NCBI RefSeq assembly: GCF_905404315.1
Contig: NC_066282.1
Location: 11,060,501 to 11,124,500 of the forward strand
DNA length: 64,000 nucleotides
From: Leptidea sinapis
Lineage: Eukaryota > Arthropoda > Insecta > Lepidoptera > Pieridae
Reading direction: 5' to 3'
Part shown: positions 52,571 to 63,099 of the stretch, one piece after another
Layout of the letters: the number at the start of each line of letters is the position of its first letter
Position numbering within the stretch: position 1 is the stretch's first letter
Made by a program: the position numbers and the translations under genes
The notes under the pieces: generated by a model
The model's database searches: none
Seen by the model: only the letters and a program-made list of their open reading frames with translations
Told to the model about the DNA's origin: nothing

Positions 52571-54577
52571 TTATTTAGCTGTTTATTTGAAATTTCTAGC
52601 TACTGTTGACTCATATTCTTCTTTGTATTTGCATCGGATATCAAAGGTAAAATGTAGTTAATGCATTACTCATGCTTGCGAGACAATTATAAAAGTATCA
52701 AAAGAATATTTTAATATAAGCCGAGATAAATATTGCTAAAAAATGTGAGCCGTCACGGGACGCCTGGCAGATGTGAAACATCGACATTATTTTGTAAAAG
52801 TAATATGCAGAAAAGAACATATTGTGATAGGAACTAAATATGTCATAATGATAAAATAAAATATTACGTTTTTTTTCCAGATAACGATGACTATTTATTG
52901 AATAAACATTTATTTACATTAAATACAAAAATTTACGAATTTATTTCGAATCGTGACTACTTAATTCGTTTAATCAGTGACTTCGGTAATAGTTATATTC
53001 GATGTTGCCTCTGAGGACGGTATTACTGTGACAAGGCGACGCGTCGCCACGACATGCGTCGCCACGCCAGAAATCTGTTTTACGTGCGGCTATAGATGTT
53101 TCATATCAATAAAGCTATGTCTTTGACCACTCGTCTTTTCCACAAAAAAAAGCGGTCTGTCCGGTAAATGTTTAAAACTTTATCCACCAAGCATGGATAG
53201 AGTATAAAACTTGTTTTAAATAAGTATTATATATAAACTTCAGTAAAATTAACAACACTTGTTAAAAACATGTATAATTTATGTTGGTGTGAACGCTGTC
53301 AATGTATCAGACTGTATCAAATATGTCACAGTTCTATATGTGAACGCAAATGTGTGGTATACTTGTATAAAAACTTGTTGGCAGCACAGTGTAACACGCA
53401 AGAATATTTCAGACAATTGCAATACATGTTAAAAACAAATAATTGTGTTTGAACAAGTATTCTACAATTTTTGTATACAACAAGTTTTTGACTTGTTTCT
53501 TGGTGTAAACGAGGGGTAAGAATGCTTCGTGAACATGTTCGGTTCGGATAAAGACTAATGAAAGTAGAGTAGGTAACACACAATTAAAGCGATTTAAGTA
53601 CTAAGAGCGGTCATTGGCCAATCACAATTATTTAATAATTATGATGCCAAGCGACAATGACTATACCGACTCCCATAAATTTAACACGTATTTACAAGTA
53701 GATCGTATTTCATATATCAGTAGAGAGTGCGCTCCTTTTACTACTATGGACTCTCAAAGTTATAATCTAAGAACTCTTTAATTAATATTGAACTATTTTA
53801 TGAACATATAAACAGAGAGACAGACCCCATACATATACACATAAACATACACAATTACATTCTTACGAACACATACATATCCATACACACACACTTATAC
53901 ACTTAACTAACATACGTTATACACACATACATCACCATACTCGTCGGCGATTGTGTTGTTTCCTTTTGTCAAAGTCAGTCGAACTATCAGATCATATAAG
54001 ATCGGAAGTGATCTCTCCTTCCCACAAGCACACAGCCGGTCCGAAGTTCGAGTCTCCTTAAGAGACGCCCCGCGACTGTTGTAGTAGTTCCACGGCCCAC
54101 GCTTGTGGTGGAAAAGCTCTCGTGCTACCAGCATAGGGGAGGTTTTTATTCAGTAGTGGGTGCCTGCTAACTCGGAAACACAGCCTGACATACATGCCCT
54201 ATTTCAAAAACGTGTATTTTCCTCCTCTCAACAAAAAGAGTCGCTTTGAAATGTCAGGCGTGTGTCACATTCTATGTGTGTCGGGCGCGCGGAAACCTTG
54301 AGAAAGATTGTCAATCGCTCATATAGGAACCTACGTAATATCATTAGCATTTGTTTATTTGATCGAAGTAAAAGGATACGGAGAACTCAGAAAGCATTAG
54401 AAGTAAGCTGTACCTTAATTCGTAACGAAGTAATTTTTATGTTATCGTGCAATAGGTTAGTAAGTAGGCTTAGTTAGGTCTTCGGTCTAATAAACACAAG
54501 TCAATACCTAAGTACCTATGAGGCCTTGAGTAGGTGAGGCAATAAGTATTATAAATGAATTTTTAAATGTATTAAAT

Positions 54578-54627
54578 TTTGTGTAGATATTTTTATAGAA
54601 GAGGTTCTATAAAAATATCTACACAAA
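54578..54627. repeat. Perfect 23 bp stem-loop with 4 nt loop
   Basis: TTTGTGTAGATATTTTTATA plus GAA at 54578-54600, loop GAGG, then the exact complement at 54605-54627. Confidence 0.9.
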
Positions 54628-55930
54628 GTTTTGCACCGTTATCACCTGATTAAGAGTTTCTATTACTGAGGTGTGGATTCAGGTCGGTTAGGTACCTAAA
54701 TAAGTATTGTAATTGTAACTTGACGCCACACGTATAATAAGAGAGTTGCTCTAAGTCAGCTCTCAATATTGACGAAGTAATAACTAAAGGACAACATAAA
54801 TAAATACTTTGAAGGACGGTAATACACGTGGGTATTCATGCATAGTCCCTACTCTTTGCTCTTTAAATGTCTCTGGTATTGCAAATGAGTAATAATATAT
54901 TTTTTTTTATTGCACCAACAACACATAAATTGTTTTTTTGCCTATTTTTACTTTATTTACACATGACTTAATAATTATTAACACTCTTCATATAAATAAT
55001 AATAAAATAAAACCTGAATATTGTATTAAATTTAAGTAATTACAAATAGTAAATATCGTGAAGATCGCGCTCAACCCCTGCCGACATTTATCTATCTGAC
55101 AACGTTACCTCTGAATGACCAATCTTATCCTTTGACAGGGGTACATACCAGACCTTGGGTCAACTCTCAATCGGTTAGACGCCTGTTATAAAATTTTTTT
55201 TGGTTGATGAACCTCAAGGACCCATCGTCTCCACCCCAAAGGGAACAAATATGTATCCATTAATTAGTAAACGTTAATTGTATTTCTCGGATAGTATTAT
55301 ATATAGGTACGGTATCGATATGTAGTGCTGTGTACTTAAACACCATACTTACGAAACAGTAAAACTTTTTCACAAACTAATGTCTGTTTTTTTAACATAA
55401 CTCAAAATGTAAAATGAAACTCTTTTTCCTGTCATTTATTTTATTAATATTACAAATGATTTAACATAACATTTGACATAATTATAACTCAATGTAGGCA
55501 GACCTATATTTAAATAATTTTAACAATCAAAAAATAATATTTGACAAGACAAAAACTAATTGTTACAACAAAGGTAAATAAATTAATAAATAACATATTT
55601 ACTAACGTTACTATCTATTTTGCAACAGCACCAAAATATCAATATCATTCCCGAAGCATCTTCTACTAATTCATTCTGCACATAATATATACGTACTCGT
55701 TGCGACAAGGATCACAATTGGTGGTTTTAACAACACAGAGAATAGAAATTTAAAATTAGAACAAAATGTTGTAAAGAGAGTACTGCGGGTGTGTGTTGAA
55801 GAAAATATATTTCCAACAACATACTGGCAGTGTAATGTAGGTAGGATTTATAAGAAATTACTTTAAATTATGAAGCATTTTGAACCTAAAATATTCTACT
55901 TATTAGCGACACTATCGAATGGTGTAATAA

Positions 55931-56131
55931 TCCTAATAATATTATAAGTGTGAAAGTTTGTATGTCTGGATGTATGTTTGAACTTCTTTAACGCAAAAAC
56001 TACTGAATGGATTTTGATGAAACTTTACAATAATATAGCTTACACACCAGAATAACACATAGTCTATTATTTATAAAACTATCGCGTGAATTATAGTTAT
56101 ATGGCAAAACAACGTTTGCCGGGACAGCTAG
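55931..56131 (+). mobile_element. Helitron-like element, first of a second head-to-tail pair
   Basis: Starts TCCTAATAATATTATAAGTG after A and ends TTGCCGGGACAGCTAG at 56131. Confidence 0.7.
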
Positions 56132-56463
56132 TAATATTATAAATGTGAAAGTTTGTATGTCTGGATGTATGTTTGAACTTCTTTAACGCAAATACTACTG
56201 AATGGATTTTGATGAAACTTTGCAATAATATAGCTTACACACCAGAATAACATATAGGCTATAATTTATAAAAATATTGTTTGAATTATCTATACATTGA
56301 AATAAAATTGGAGTGTCTGTTTGTAATATTGAAATAACCGTTTTTTACTAAATGTTATATTATGAATACATATACATACACCAAAATAATAAATAATGTC
56401 CAAGAAACGGTCTAACTGTAAAAATAATTTAAATAGCAAAACAACGTTCGCCGGGTCAGCTAG
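56132..56463 (+). mobile_element. Helitron-like element, second of a head-to-tail pair
   Basis: Begins TAATATTATAAATGTGAAAG directly after the previous CTAG (its own first few bases are missing) and ends TTCGCCGGGTCAGCTAG. Confidence 0.7.
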
Positions 56464-57157
56464 TATAGTATATGCTTTTTCTTTCAAAAACATAAAATAG
56501 GAAAATTTTTTAAAACATGCACGCCCATACACATAAAAATTCATCCTGTACATGTATGTGTGTAAGAAATGTTAGGTATTTAAAAAAAAACTAAAACCTG
56601 TCGCAATATTATTGAGACACCTAATTATTAACTTTTTATTTTGAATGGTCATAGATCTGTCAAAAGTGACTTTCACAAAATGGCTGTTTTTCTGTCGCAC
56701 ACAGTCCGATCCTTGCCGCACAAGGTTTTGTTTTCAAATTATTTCATACTTCAAAGTCTATGAATTGACCTTAAGTTTCAATAATCCATAAAGCTCGTGT
56801 AAGCACGTGGTAGCTGCTATTCAGCGCATGATGTTACAACAATATTATAATATTTGGACGTAGTTATGCAGAAAGGACTCAAACCACACTTTGGAAATAA
56901 GTTAAGTATGTATGTAAAAAATTAGTTAAGTATGCCACCATACTCCTGACGGTCGATTCTGCCATGTAGTGAAAACCCTATTTTTAAAATGTATAGGTAC
57001 TGAAACTGTTTTTTATTGGATATATTTTATATGGATAAGATTAAAGCTGAAACTTGAAATGCCTATAACTCAAAAGTGCCTTTGTGTGGCTTGAGTCCTT
57101 TCTGCTTAACTACGTCCATTTAAGGTACTACACGGCCACATTCGCTGGAAAGTTAAC

Positions 57158-57195
57158 TCCCCCCCCCCCCCTCTTTCACCCCCCCCCCCCCCCCC
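57158..57195. repeat. Two homopolymeric C tracts
   Basis: Runs of about 14 and 17 C, separated by TCTTTCA, at the edge of the U2 repeat copy. Confidence 0.85.
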
Positions 57196-57515
57196 AGCGC
57201 TATCACTGCTTTGTTTTTGAAGATTCATTGTTACGTTTTCACTTTTGTGTTAATAGTTATGTAGTTTCTGTTGTTCTGTGTCGCTATACTAGTACTGCCA
57301 GATAAATGAATACTATTTTTACTTAAGCCAGATTATTTTATTGATAATTCATCATTATAATAATCAGCCTCACAACACAACACCTTGCATGAATCCATAA
57401 TATTGAAAAATAATATCAATATCAATAGTATCCTAGTGGTGCTTGTTTCGCACACCGTTACAAAGCGTCGATGTGACGTCATCGACTTAAGGTCCACAGA
57501 TAATATAACCGGGTA
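57189..57515 (-). repeat. Family U2 repeat copy (inverted)
   Basis: The complement matches 39409-39738 in order over about 330 bp (CGCTTTGTAACGGTGTG, TAGCGACACAGAACAACAGA). Confidence 0.7.
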
Positions 57516-57617
57516 GTATATTATAATATAGAGAATTGTCCACGGCATGATACTTGAATGGTGTCATTACCACAAAGAACAAAAAGCTGGTTGAGAGCTT
57601 GGGGTCGACATCTGCTA

Positions 57618-57757
57618 ACTTGTAACTAATTCAAGTAGGCTTCATAAGATCCAAAATAGCTTTAAGAGTAAATGTATACACTTTTATAATAAAGTCCCAG
57701 CCACTATTCAGGCATTACCTATAAATAAACTTAAATGTTCTATTAAAAAATATCTGT
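57618..57757 (+). pseudogene. LINE ORF C-terminal fragment
   Basis: The + strand reads LHKIQNSFKSKCIHFYNKVP and ALPINKLKCSIKKYLS then stop, the same segment type as at 27616-27838 but diverged. Confidence 0.55.
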
Positions 57758-58814
57758 CGTAAGTCTTTCTACTCCACAGCTGAATATCTGAGTGATCGGA
57801 CAGCTGGGACTAGATTATGATAATTTTATAGCAATAACAACGACAATATTGTATATTTTATTAAAAAGATCGCAAAAAAGAACGCTGGGAGAGTTTCATC
57901 TCACTCAGAGCGCCAATTGTTTCCGAAGCGGTGATAGTGTTAGAAATCGCATTAAATTTAAGAATCAATTTTAAGAAAAATAAATGCCTTTTATGCAGTA
58001 TTTGCTCAGTTCGTGCATTCGCGTCAATGCTATTATAATACCGTAGTGGGCATTAGTTAGGTTCAGTACCCTACTGAAACTTACAAGACCTTAATGGAAT
58101 GACTCATTCAACCAATACTTATTTTTAAACTACTATAATAATTGGGTTTAACATTAACAAAACAATAAAAATTAAATTGAGTAAAACGTCTTACGAGTAG
58201 AAAACTCACTTGTTATTTTTTTAATTTCTAACTTTTTAGATTATATTTAAATTATTTACTCATAAAAAGGTCTCTGCTTATTTTTTTATAAGTGAGTAAG
58301 TAATGGCTCATTTACGTTTTGAATAATAATAATAATATTGACAAATTTTTACACAAATTATCTTCGTTTCTCATTGTTGGGTTCATACAATTAAATAAAC
58401 CTATTATTTTACATTTAAGAATATGTCACAACTTGATACACTCTGAGGACAGAACTCATACAAAGCTGACAGAAAAATAAAAGAATTAACACAAGACAGA
58501 GTTATGAAGCAAAATAAAATTTTTACATCAAACGTTCATTCAATTCAATCAAAATTGCTGATCAACGAAAAGAACAAAAAAAAATTACAAATGCCAAAAT
58601 TAATATATCAATAATTACAGAGCAGAAAAGTAATTATATCATTTGAAAAGCCAAAACAGAAAATATCACAATTTTATTTCAAATATCCAATTGAAACAAT
58701 TAAATATTGTAAAGAATGTCATTAAACTTAAAAGCAGTTAGTTAGCTGCACACTGTCACGAATCATAAAACCTATAATATTTCAAATTGTTTATAATCTT
58801 ATATCATTTATAAG

Positions 58815-59015
58815 TCTAGATAGCTTATAACAGCTGTGAAAACGTCGATAAACATTAGAATTCAGGGTTTACCTCTATTTTGAGCACCACACGCACACTA
58901 ACACAAATCGCGAGTGTAAGACGTAGCCAGTCACGCACACTAAACTAATATTCCTGGCCTGTTTTCATAGGTTGTCTAACAGCAAGAGACTATCTAAACT
59001 TATAAATTATCTAAG
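58815..59015 (-). repeat. Family U1 repeat copy (inverted)
   Basis: Complement contains AACAGGCCAGGAATATTAGT, the TTAGTGTGCGTG and CTTACACTCGCG blocks and ACAGCTGTTATAAGC. Confidence 0.65.
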
Positions 59016-59063
59016 GGTATATATACGTACTCCACATTTCGCTCCTATTGCATTTTTGACACA

Positions 59064-59539
59064 TCTATATATATAAAAATGAATTGGAGTTCGTTAGTCT
59101 CGCTAAAACTCGAGAACGGCTGGACCGATTTGGCTAATTTTGGTCTTGAATTTTTGTGGAAGTCCAGAGGTTTAAAAGGTGAATAAATATGAAAATGCTC
59201 GGAATTAAATAAAAACAACGATTTTGATTTTAGTTTGATGTGTCCCCCGTCGATCAGAAATCAAATTAAATAATATTTTAAAATTATTAACTAATTTGAA
59301 TTTTTATGTCTTTCTAAGTTTCTCAGGAGGTAAAAAAATTAACTTAATTTTAGTTACTATAGTTGATAGATTACCTACAGCTGTTAACTTTCTATTTTTG
59401 TCAAGAAATAAAATTTCTGAACCTAACCGCACCAAAAAACAAAACAAAAAATATAGTTTATCAGAAAGCTTTAAATTTATTAAGTTTAGGCCTTTTATTT
59501 TATGGGTTGAGGCAGTACTAAGTCTGCCGGGTCAGCTAG
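59064..59539 (+). mobile_element. Helitron-like element next to the CLPTM1L 3' end
   Basis: Starts TCTATATATATAAAAATGAA after A and ends TGCCGGGTCAGCTAG before T, 64 bp beyond the CLPTM1L stop codon. It carries a - strand AATAAA at 59494-59499. Confidence 0.75.
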
Positions 59540-59603
59540 TTTCTTATAAATATATTTTACATAATTTATATAAGAGTCTTATTCGATTGGTTATTACTTC
59601 AGA

Positions 59604-59697
59604 CTATTCCTCTTTCTGTTTGATTGGTTCCAGTTCTTCTGGATTCTCGTCCATACTGACAGCCATGTCCGTACGAGATTTGTCAACTGGATATAAC
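59604..59697 (-). CDS. CLPTM1L: CLPTM1L last exon
   Basis: Acceptor ttgttttag. Encodes LYPVDKSRTDMAVSMDENPE and a Lys/Glu-rich end, TAG at 59606-59604. Confidence 0.88.
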
Positions 59698-60747
59698 CTA
59701 AAACAAAAAAAAACATATTTACAAATCAATTGCAAAGTATTACAATAATAGGTGTAGAAGAACTTGATAAAGACAGTAGTGAAGACCATCATGTTCACGA
59801 ATTTGTAATAATCTGGAATTAATAATAGGGAAGTTCCAAGTTCAAGTGTGTCGTAAGACGCGATATATGCTATCTAGGTACTTACTATGGGGAGGCTTCT
59901 TTGTATTATATTATTTGAGAATATAGGTCACAAAGACCGGCATACTTACTTCATTAAAAATTTCAATTTATTGACCAAACTTGGCAACTTCTATAATATA
60001 TTAGACCAGTTTTATTATATTTAGTTTACTATTAAACAAATCTAACAAATTTACCTAAACCTTTGTAAAAAATAACACTAGTTTAAAAAACAGCGAAATA
60101 GACGGATTTCATTATTACGTCGGATAAGGCTAATAGGAAAAAATTCTAAAGATAAAGGTGTATGTGATTGTAGATATTTTGAATGTGTGTATTTCGACAG
60201 CAGTTTTATATGTGCCGTCAAATTTTAAATGAAAGCCCCCAGTAGTTAACATCACGAAGAGTTTGTCCAGTAAGTATTCGTCATTCACGAATATAAAACA
60301 CTTTCTCCTAAAAAATTAAAATGCTTACTATGGTAATGCATTCAGAACGAAACACAATAATGCTTAAACATAACTGCTTCACGGCAGAAATAGACGCCGT
60401 TATGGTGCCCATGATCTAGCCGGCATCCTGTGCAAAAAAAATACCACTTTTACTTTACTTTACTTTAAGATTATTAATTTTTCAGTGGAACCTACCAGCG
60501 CTGGTACAGGTAGACCAGGAAGACCAGATCATCGCGGAAGCAGGCCACCCTGTGCGCGGTCGGCATGGTGATGATGAAGGCGAACACGTCGTCGATGAAG
60601 GTGTTGAAGGCCTTGTACATGAAGGCCCGCCACGGCAGCGCCGCCACCGACCGCAGCCGGTAGTTGACGAACAGCTGCGGCAGCATGAACAGGAAGCCGA
60701 ACGCGTACACGCCGTTCACCACGCTGTGCAGCGCCCACGAGTACCAG
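59604..60747 (-). CDS. CLPTM1L: CLPTM1-family membrane protein, last two exons (probably CLPTM1L)
   Basis: Two exons join in phase: 60747-60496 and 59697-59604 (TAG). The coding text is the conserved CLPTM1-family C-terminal membrane region: WYSWALHSVVNGVYAFGFLF, MLPQLFVNYRLRSVAALPWR, FNTFIDDVFAFIITMPTAHR and VACFRDDLVFLVYLYQRW, then LYPVDKSR and an acidic, Lys-rich tail ending KQKEE. These multi-pass proteins act in the endoplasmic reticulum; CLPTM1L has been reported as a lipid scramblase and CLPTM1 as a GABA-A receptor trafficking factor. The TMPTAHR...ACFRDD and YPVDK wording fits CLPTM1L better than CLPTM1, from memory. The upstream exons are not in the window. The penultimate exon is strikingly GC-rich with G/C in most third positions. 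Confidence 0.85.
60496..60747 (-). CDS. CLPTM1L: CLPTM1L penultimate exon
   Basis: Acceptor ctgttccag, donor CGCTG|gtaggt. 252 bp encoding several membrane helices and the FIDDVFAF / ACFRDD motifs. Confidence 0.9.
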
Positions 60748-61035
60748 CTGGAACAGGGGGCATCGGTTATTGATGGAGGAGCTACACAAGTCAATGGTGA
60801 ATGTCAAGTAAATACTGTAATGTTCCAAATTCAAAAAACGCTCTTGCAATGGATTTGATTTTCTTTGTCCGAAAATACGATACTTCGCGTGTTCTTTCTT
60901 CGAAAATAATGACAATATTTACATGCATTTTTGAGAAAATGATCTTTATGTAAAAATGTGCAACTGTAACAAATCTATTTTTGCCTCACACGATGACAGG
61001 CGAACTAACAAGTGGAATGTCATTACCATTATTTA

Positions 61036-61419
61036 TTTTGCACTTTTTTTGTGGGTACCCATGTCGTATCGTCCCGGAAACACCGCACAAGGAAGCTCAT
61101 TCCACAGCTTTTGTATTAGTACGTGGAAGAAAGCTCCTTGAAAACCGCACTGTGGAGAACCGCCACACATCCAGATGGTGAGGATGATATCCTAACTTGT
61201 GGCGTGTCGTGCGAAGGTGGAATTCGGCGGCAGGAATCAGGTTAAACAGCTCTTCGGAACACTCCCCGTGATAAATGCGGTAGAAGACACACAATGAAGC
61301 GACGTCTCTACGCAACGCCAAGTGATCCAGCCGTTCACAGAGCGTTGCGTTGGACGCGGTAAAATGGAGCGAGCTGATACTGGGGTACGCCAGACCAGAT
61401 ATGACAGCAATACTCCATG
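61036..61419 (-). mobile_element. LINE copy E, truncated at both ends
   Basis: C-terminal codons of the copy A family (DHLALRRDVASLCVFYR, HPHHLDVWRFSTVRFSR). The extreme 3' tail is missing: it begins just after a CTTTTTTTG tract. The other end stops at the T-run of copy F. Confidence 0.85.
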
Positions 61420-62645
61420 TTTTTTTTTTATGGAATAGGAGGACAAACGAGCGTACGGGTCACCTGTTGTTAAGTGATCACCGCCGCCCACAATCTCTTG
61501 CAACACCAGAGGAATCACAGGAGCGTTGCCGGCCTTTAAGGAAGGTGTACGCGCTTTTTTTGGACATGACATGGGTACCTTACCCATGTCGTATCGTCCC
61601 TGAAACACCGCACAAGGAAGCTCATTCCACAGCTTTGTAGTACGTGGAAGAAAGCTCCTTGAAAACCGCACTGTGGAGGACCGCCACACATCCAGATGGT
61701 GAGGATGATATCCTAACTTGTGGCGTGTCGTGCGAAGGTGGAATTCGGCGGCAGGAATCAGGTTAAACAGCTCTTCGGAACACTCCCCGTGATAAATGCG
61801 GTAGAAGACACACAATGAAGCGACGTCTCTACGCAACGCCAAGTGATCCAGCCGTTCACAGAGCACTGGGTCCCCGACAATTCAAGCTGCTCTGCGTTGC
61901 ACCCGGTCAAATGGATCGAGCTGATACTGGGGTGCGCCAGACCAGAGATGACAGCAATACTCCATGTGTGGCCGGACCTGCGCTTTGTAGAGCGCTAGTA
62001 TGTGGGCCGGCTTGAAGTATTGCCGTGCTCTATTAATGACGCCCAGTTTCTTTGAAGCCAATTTGGCTTTGCCTTCCAGATGACCACGAAATTGGCAATC
62101 GCTCGAGATTTCGAGACCCAGTATTCCGATACTAGGCGAGGCTTTGAGGGAAGTGTTTTCGAAGAGCGGTGATACGACAAATGGGGTTTTTTTAGTGGTA
62201 AACGCGCAAACTTGAGTCTTCTGGGGGTTAAATTGGACAAGGTTCAATTTTCCCCATTCCGCGACCTTCTCAAGAGAGGACTCGATAGAAGACACAAGTT
62301 TCTCCCGGCACTGGTCGACGATTTCCCAAGAGAGACCTGCATGGCCCGTGTATATGGCATCACCAGTGCTGTCGTCTGCATAGCAATGAATGTTGGAGAT
62401 GTCCAACATATCATTGATATGCAGAAGAAACAGCGTGGGAGACAGCACACAGCCTTGGGGCACTCCAGAATTCACGGGCTTCGGGTTCGAGCAATATCCG
62501 TCGACAACGACCTGTATGCTACGCCCAGTGAGGAAGCTGGAGGTCCACTTGCACAAGCTCTCGGGAAGCCCAAATGATGGAAGTTTGGAGAGGAGCGCCT
62601 TGTGCCATACTCGATCAAAGGCCTTCGCTATATCAACAACGGACA
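61420..62645 (-). mobile_element. LINE copy F, longest copy of the family, RT palm to 3' end
   Basis: The - strand encodes VVDIAKAFDRVWHKALLSKL, SGVPQGCVLSPTLFLLHIND, HCYADDSTG (intact catalytic box) and, to the C-terminus, WSGAPQYQLDPFDRVQRRAA. There a CGA to TGA change creates a stop near 61883, and an insertion disrupts the NELPCAVF...DMG region near 61565-61590. The 5' end is truncated inside the RT palm at about 62645. Confidence 0.88.
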
Positions 62646-62805
62646 ACGAACTTATTAAAATGGATTTTGATAACGTCGTGAGAAATAATACAAAATAACT
62701 GCATAGTATCACCATGAACAGTTTTCAAACATCATATAATTATTTATCAATAATTATACAATATAAACTATTATTAACATGTTTACTTTTAATTGGTTTT
62801 GAAGA

Positions 62806-63099
62806 TTTTTTTTATTTTTTATGGAATAGGAGGACAAACGAGGACACATTCTCTTGCAACACCAGAGGAATCACAAGAGCGTTGCCGGCCTTTAAGGTAC
62901 GCGCTTTTTTTGAAGGTACCCATGTCGTATCGTCGCGGAAACACCGCACAAGGAAGCTCATTCCACAGCTTTGTAATACGAGGGAGAAAGCTTCTTGAAA
63001 ACCGCACAGTGGAGGACCGCCACACATCCAGATGGTGGGGATGATATCCTAACTTGTGGCGTGTCGTGCGATGGTGAAATTCGGCGGCAGGAATCAGGT
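62806..63099 (-). mobile_element. LINE copy G
   Basis: 3' tail and the last codons of the same family, with a deletion in the 3' UTR (the ACGAGCGTACGGGTCACC region is missing) and a short deletion in TFLKGRQ. It ends abruptly at about 63099. Confidence 0.85.

Larger units (their letters stand above)
49213..59603. other. Intergenic region between the kinase-like gene and CLPTM1L
   Basis: No host exon recognised. It holds the two long inverted repeats, Helitrons, U1/U2 repeats and LINE scraps listed separately. The stretches 52600-53800, 54650-55920 and 56470-57180 are AT-rich with nothing I can name. A CATACA/ACACAT low-complexity stretch is at about 53815-53935. Confidence 0.6.

Noticed and set aside
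53270..53452. Short Cys-rich open frame (MYNLCWCERCQC...) on the + strand
   Set aside because: No start context, splice sites or family recognised; the sequence around it is AT-rich repeat-like and composition alone explains a 60-codon frame.
60529..60915. 128-residue - strand frame rich in Arg and His overlapping the CLPTM1L exon
   Set aside because: It is an off-frame shadow of the GC-rich CLPTM1L exon.
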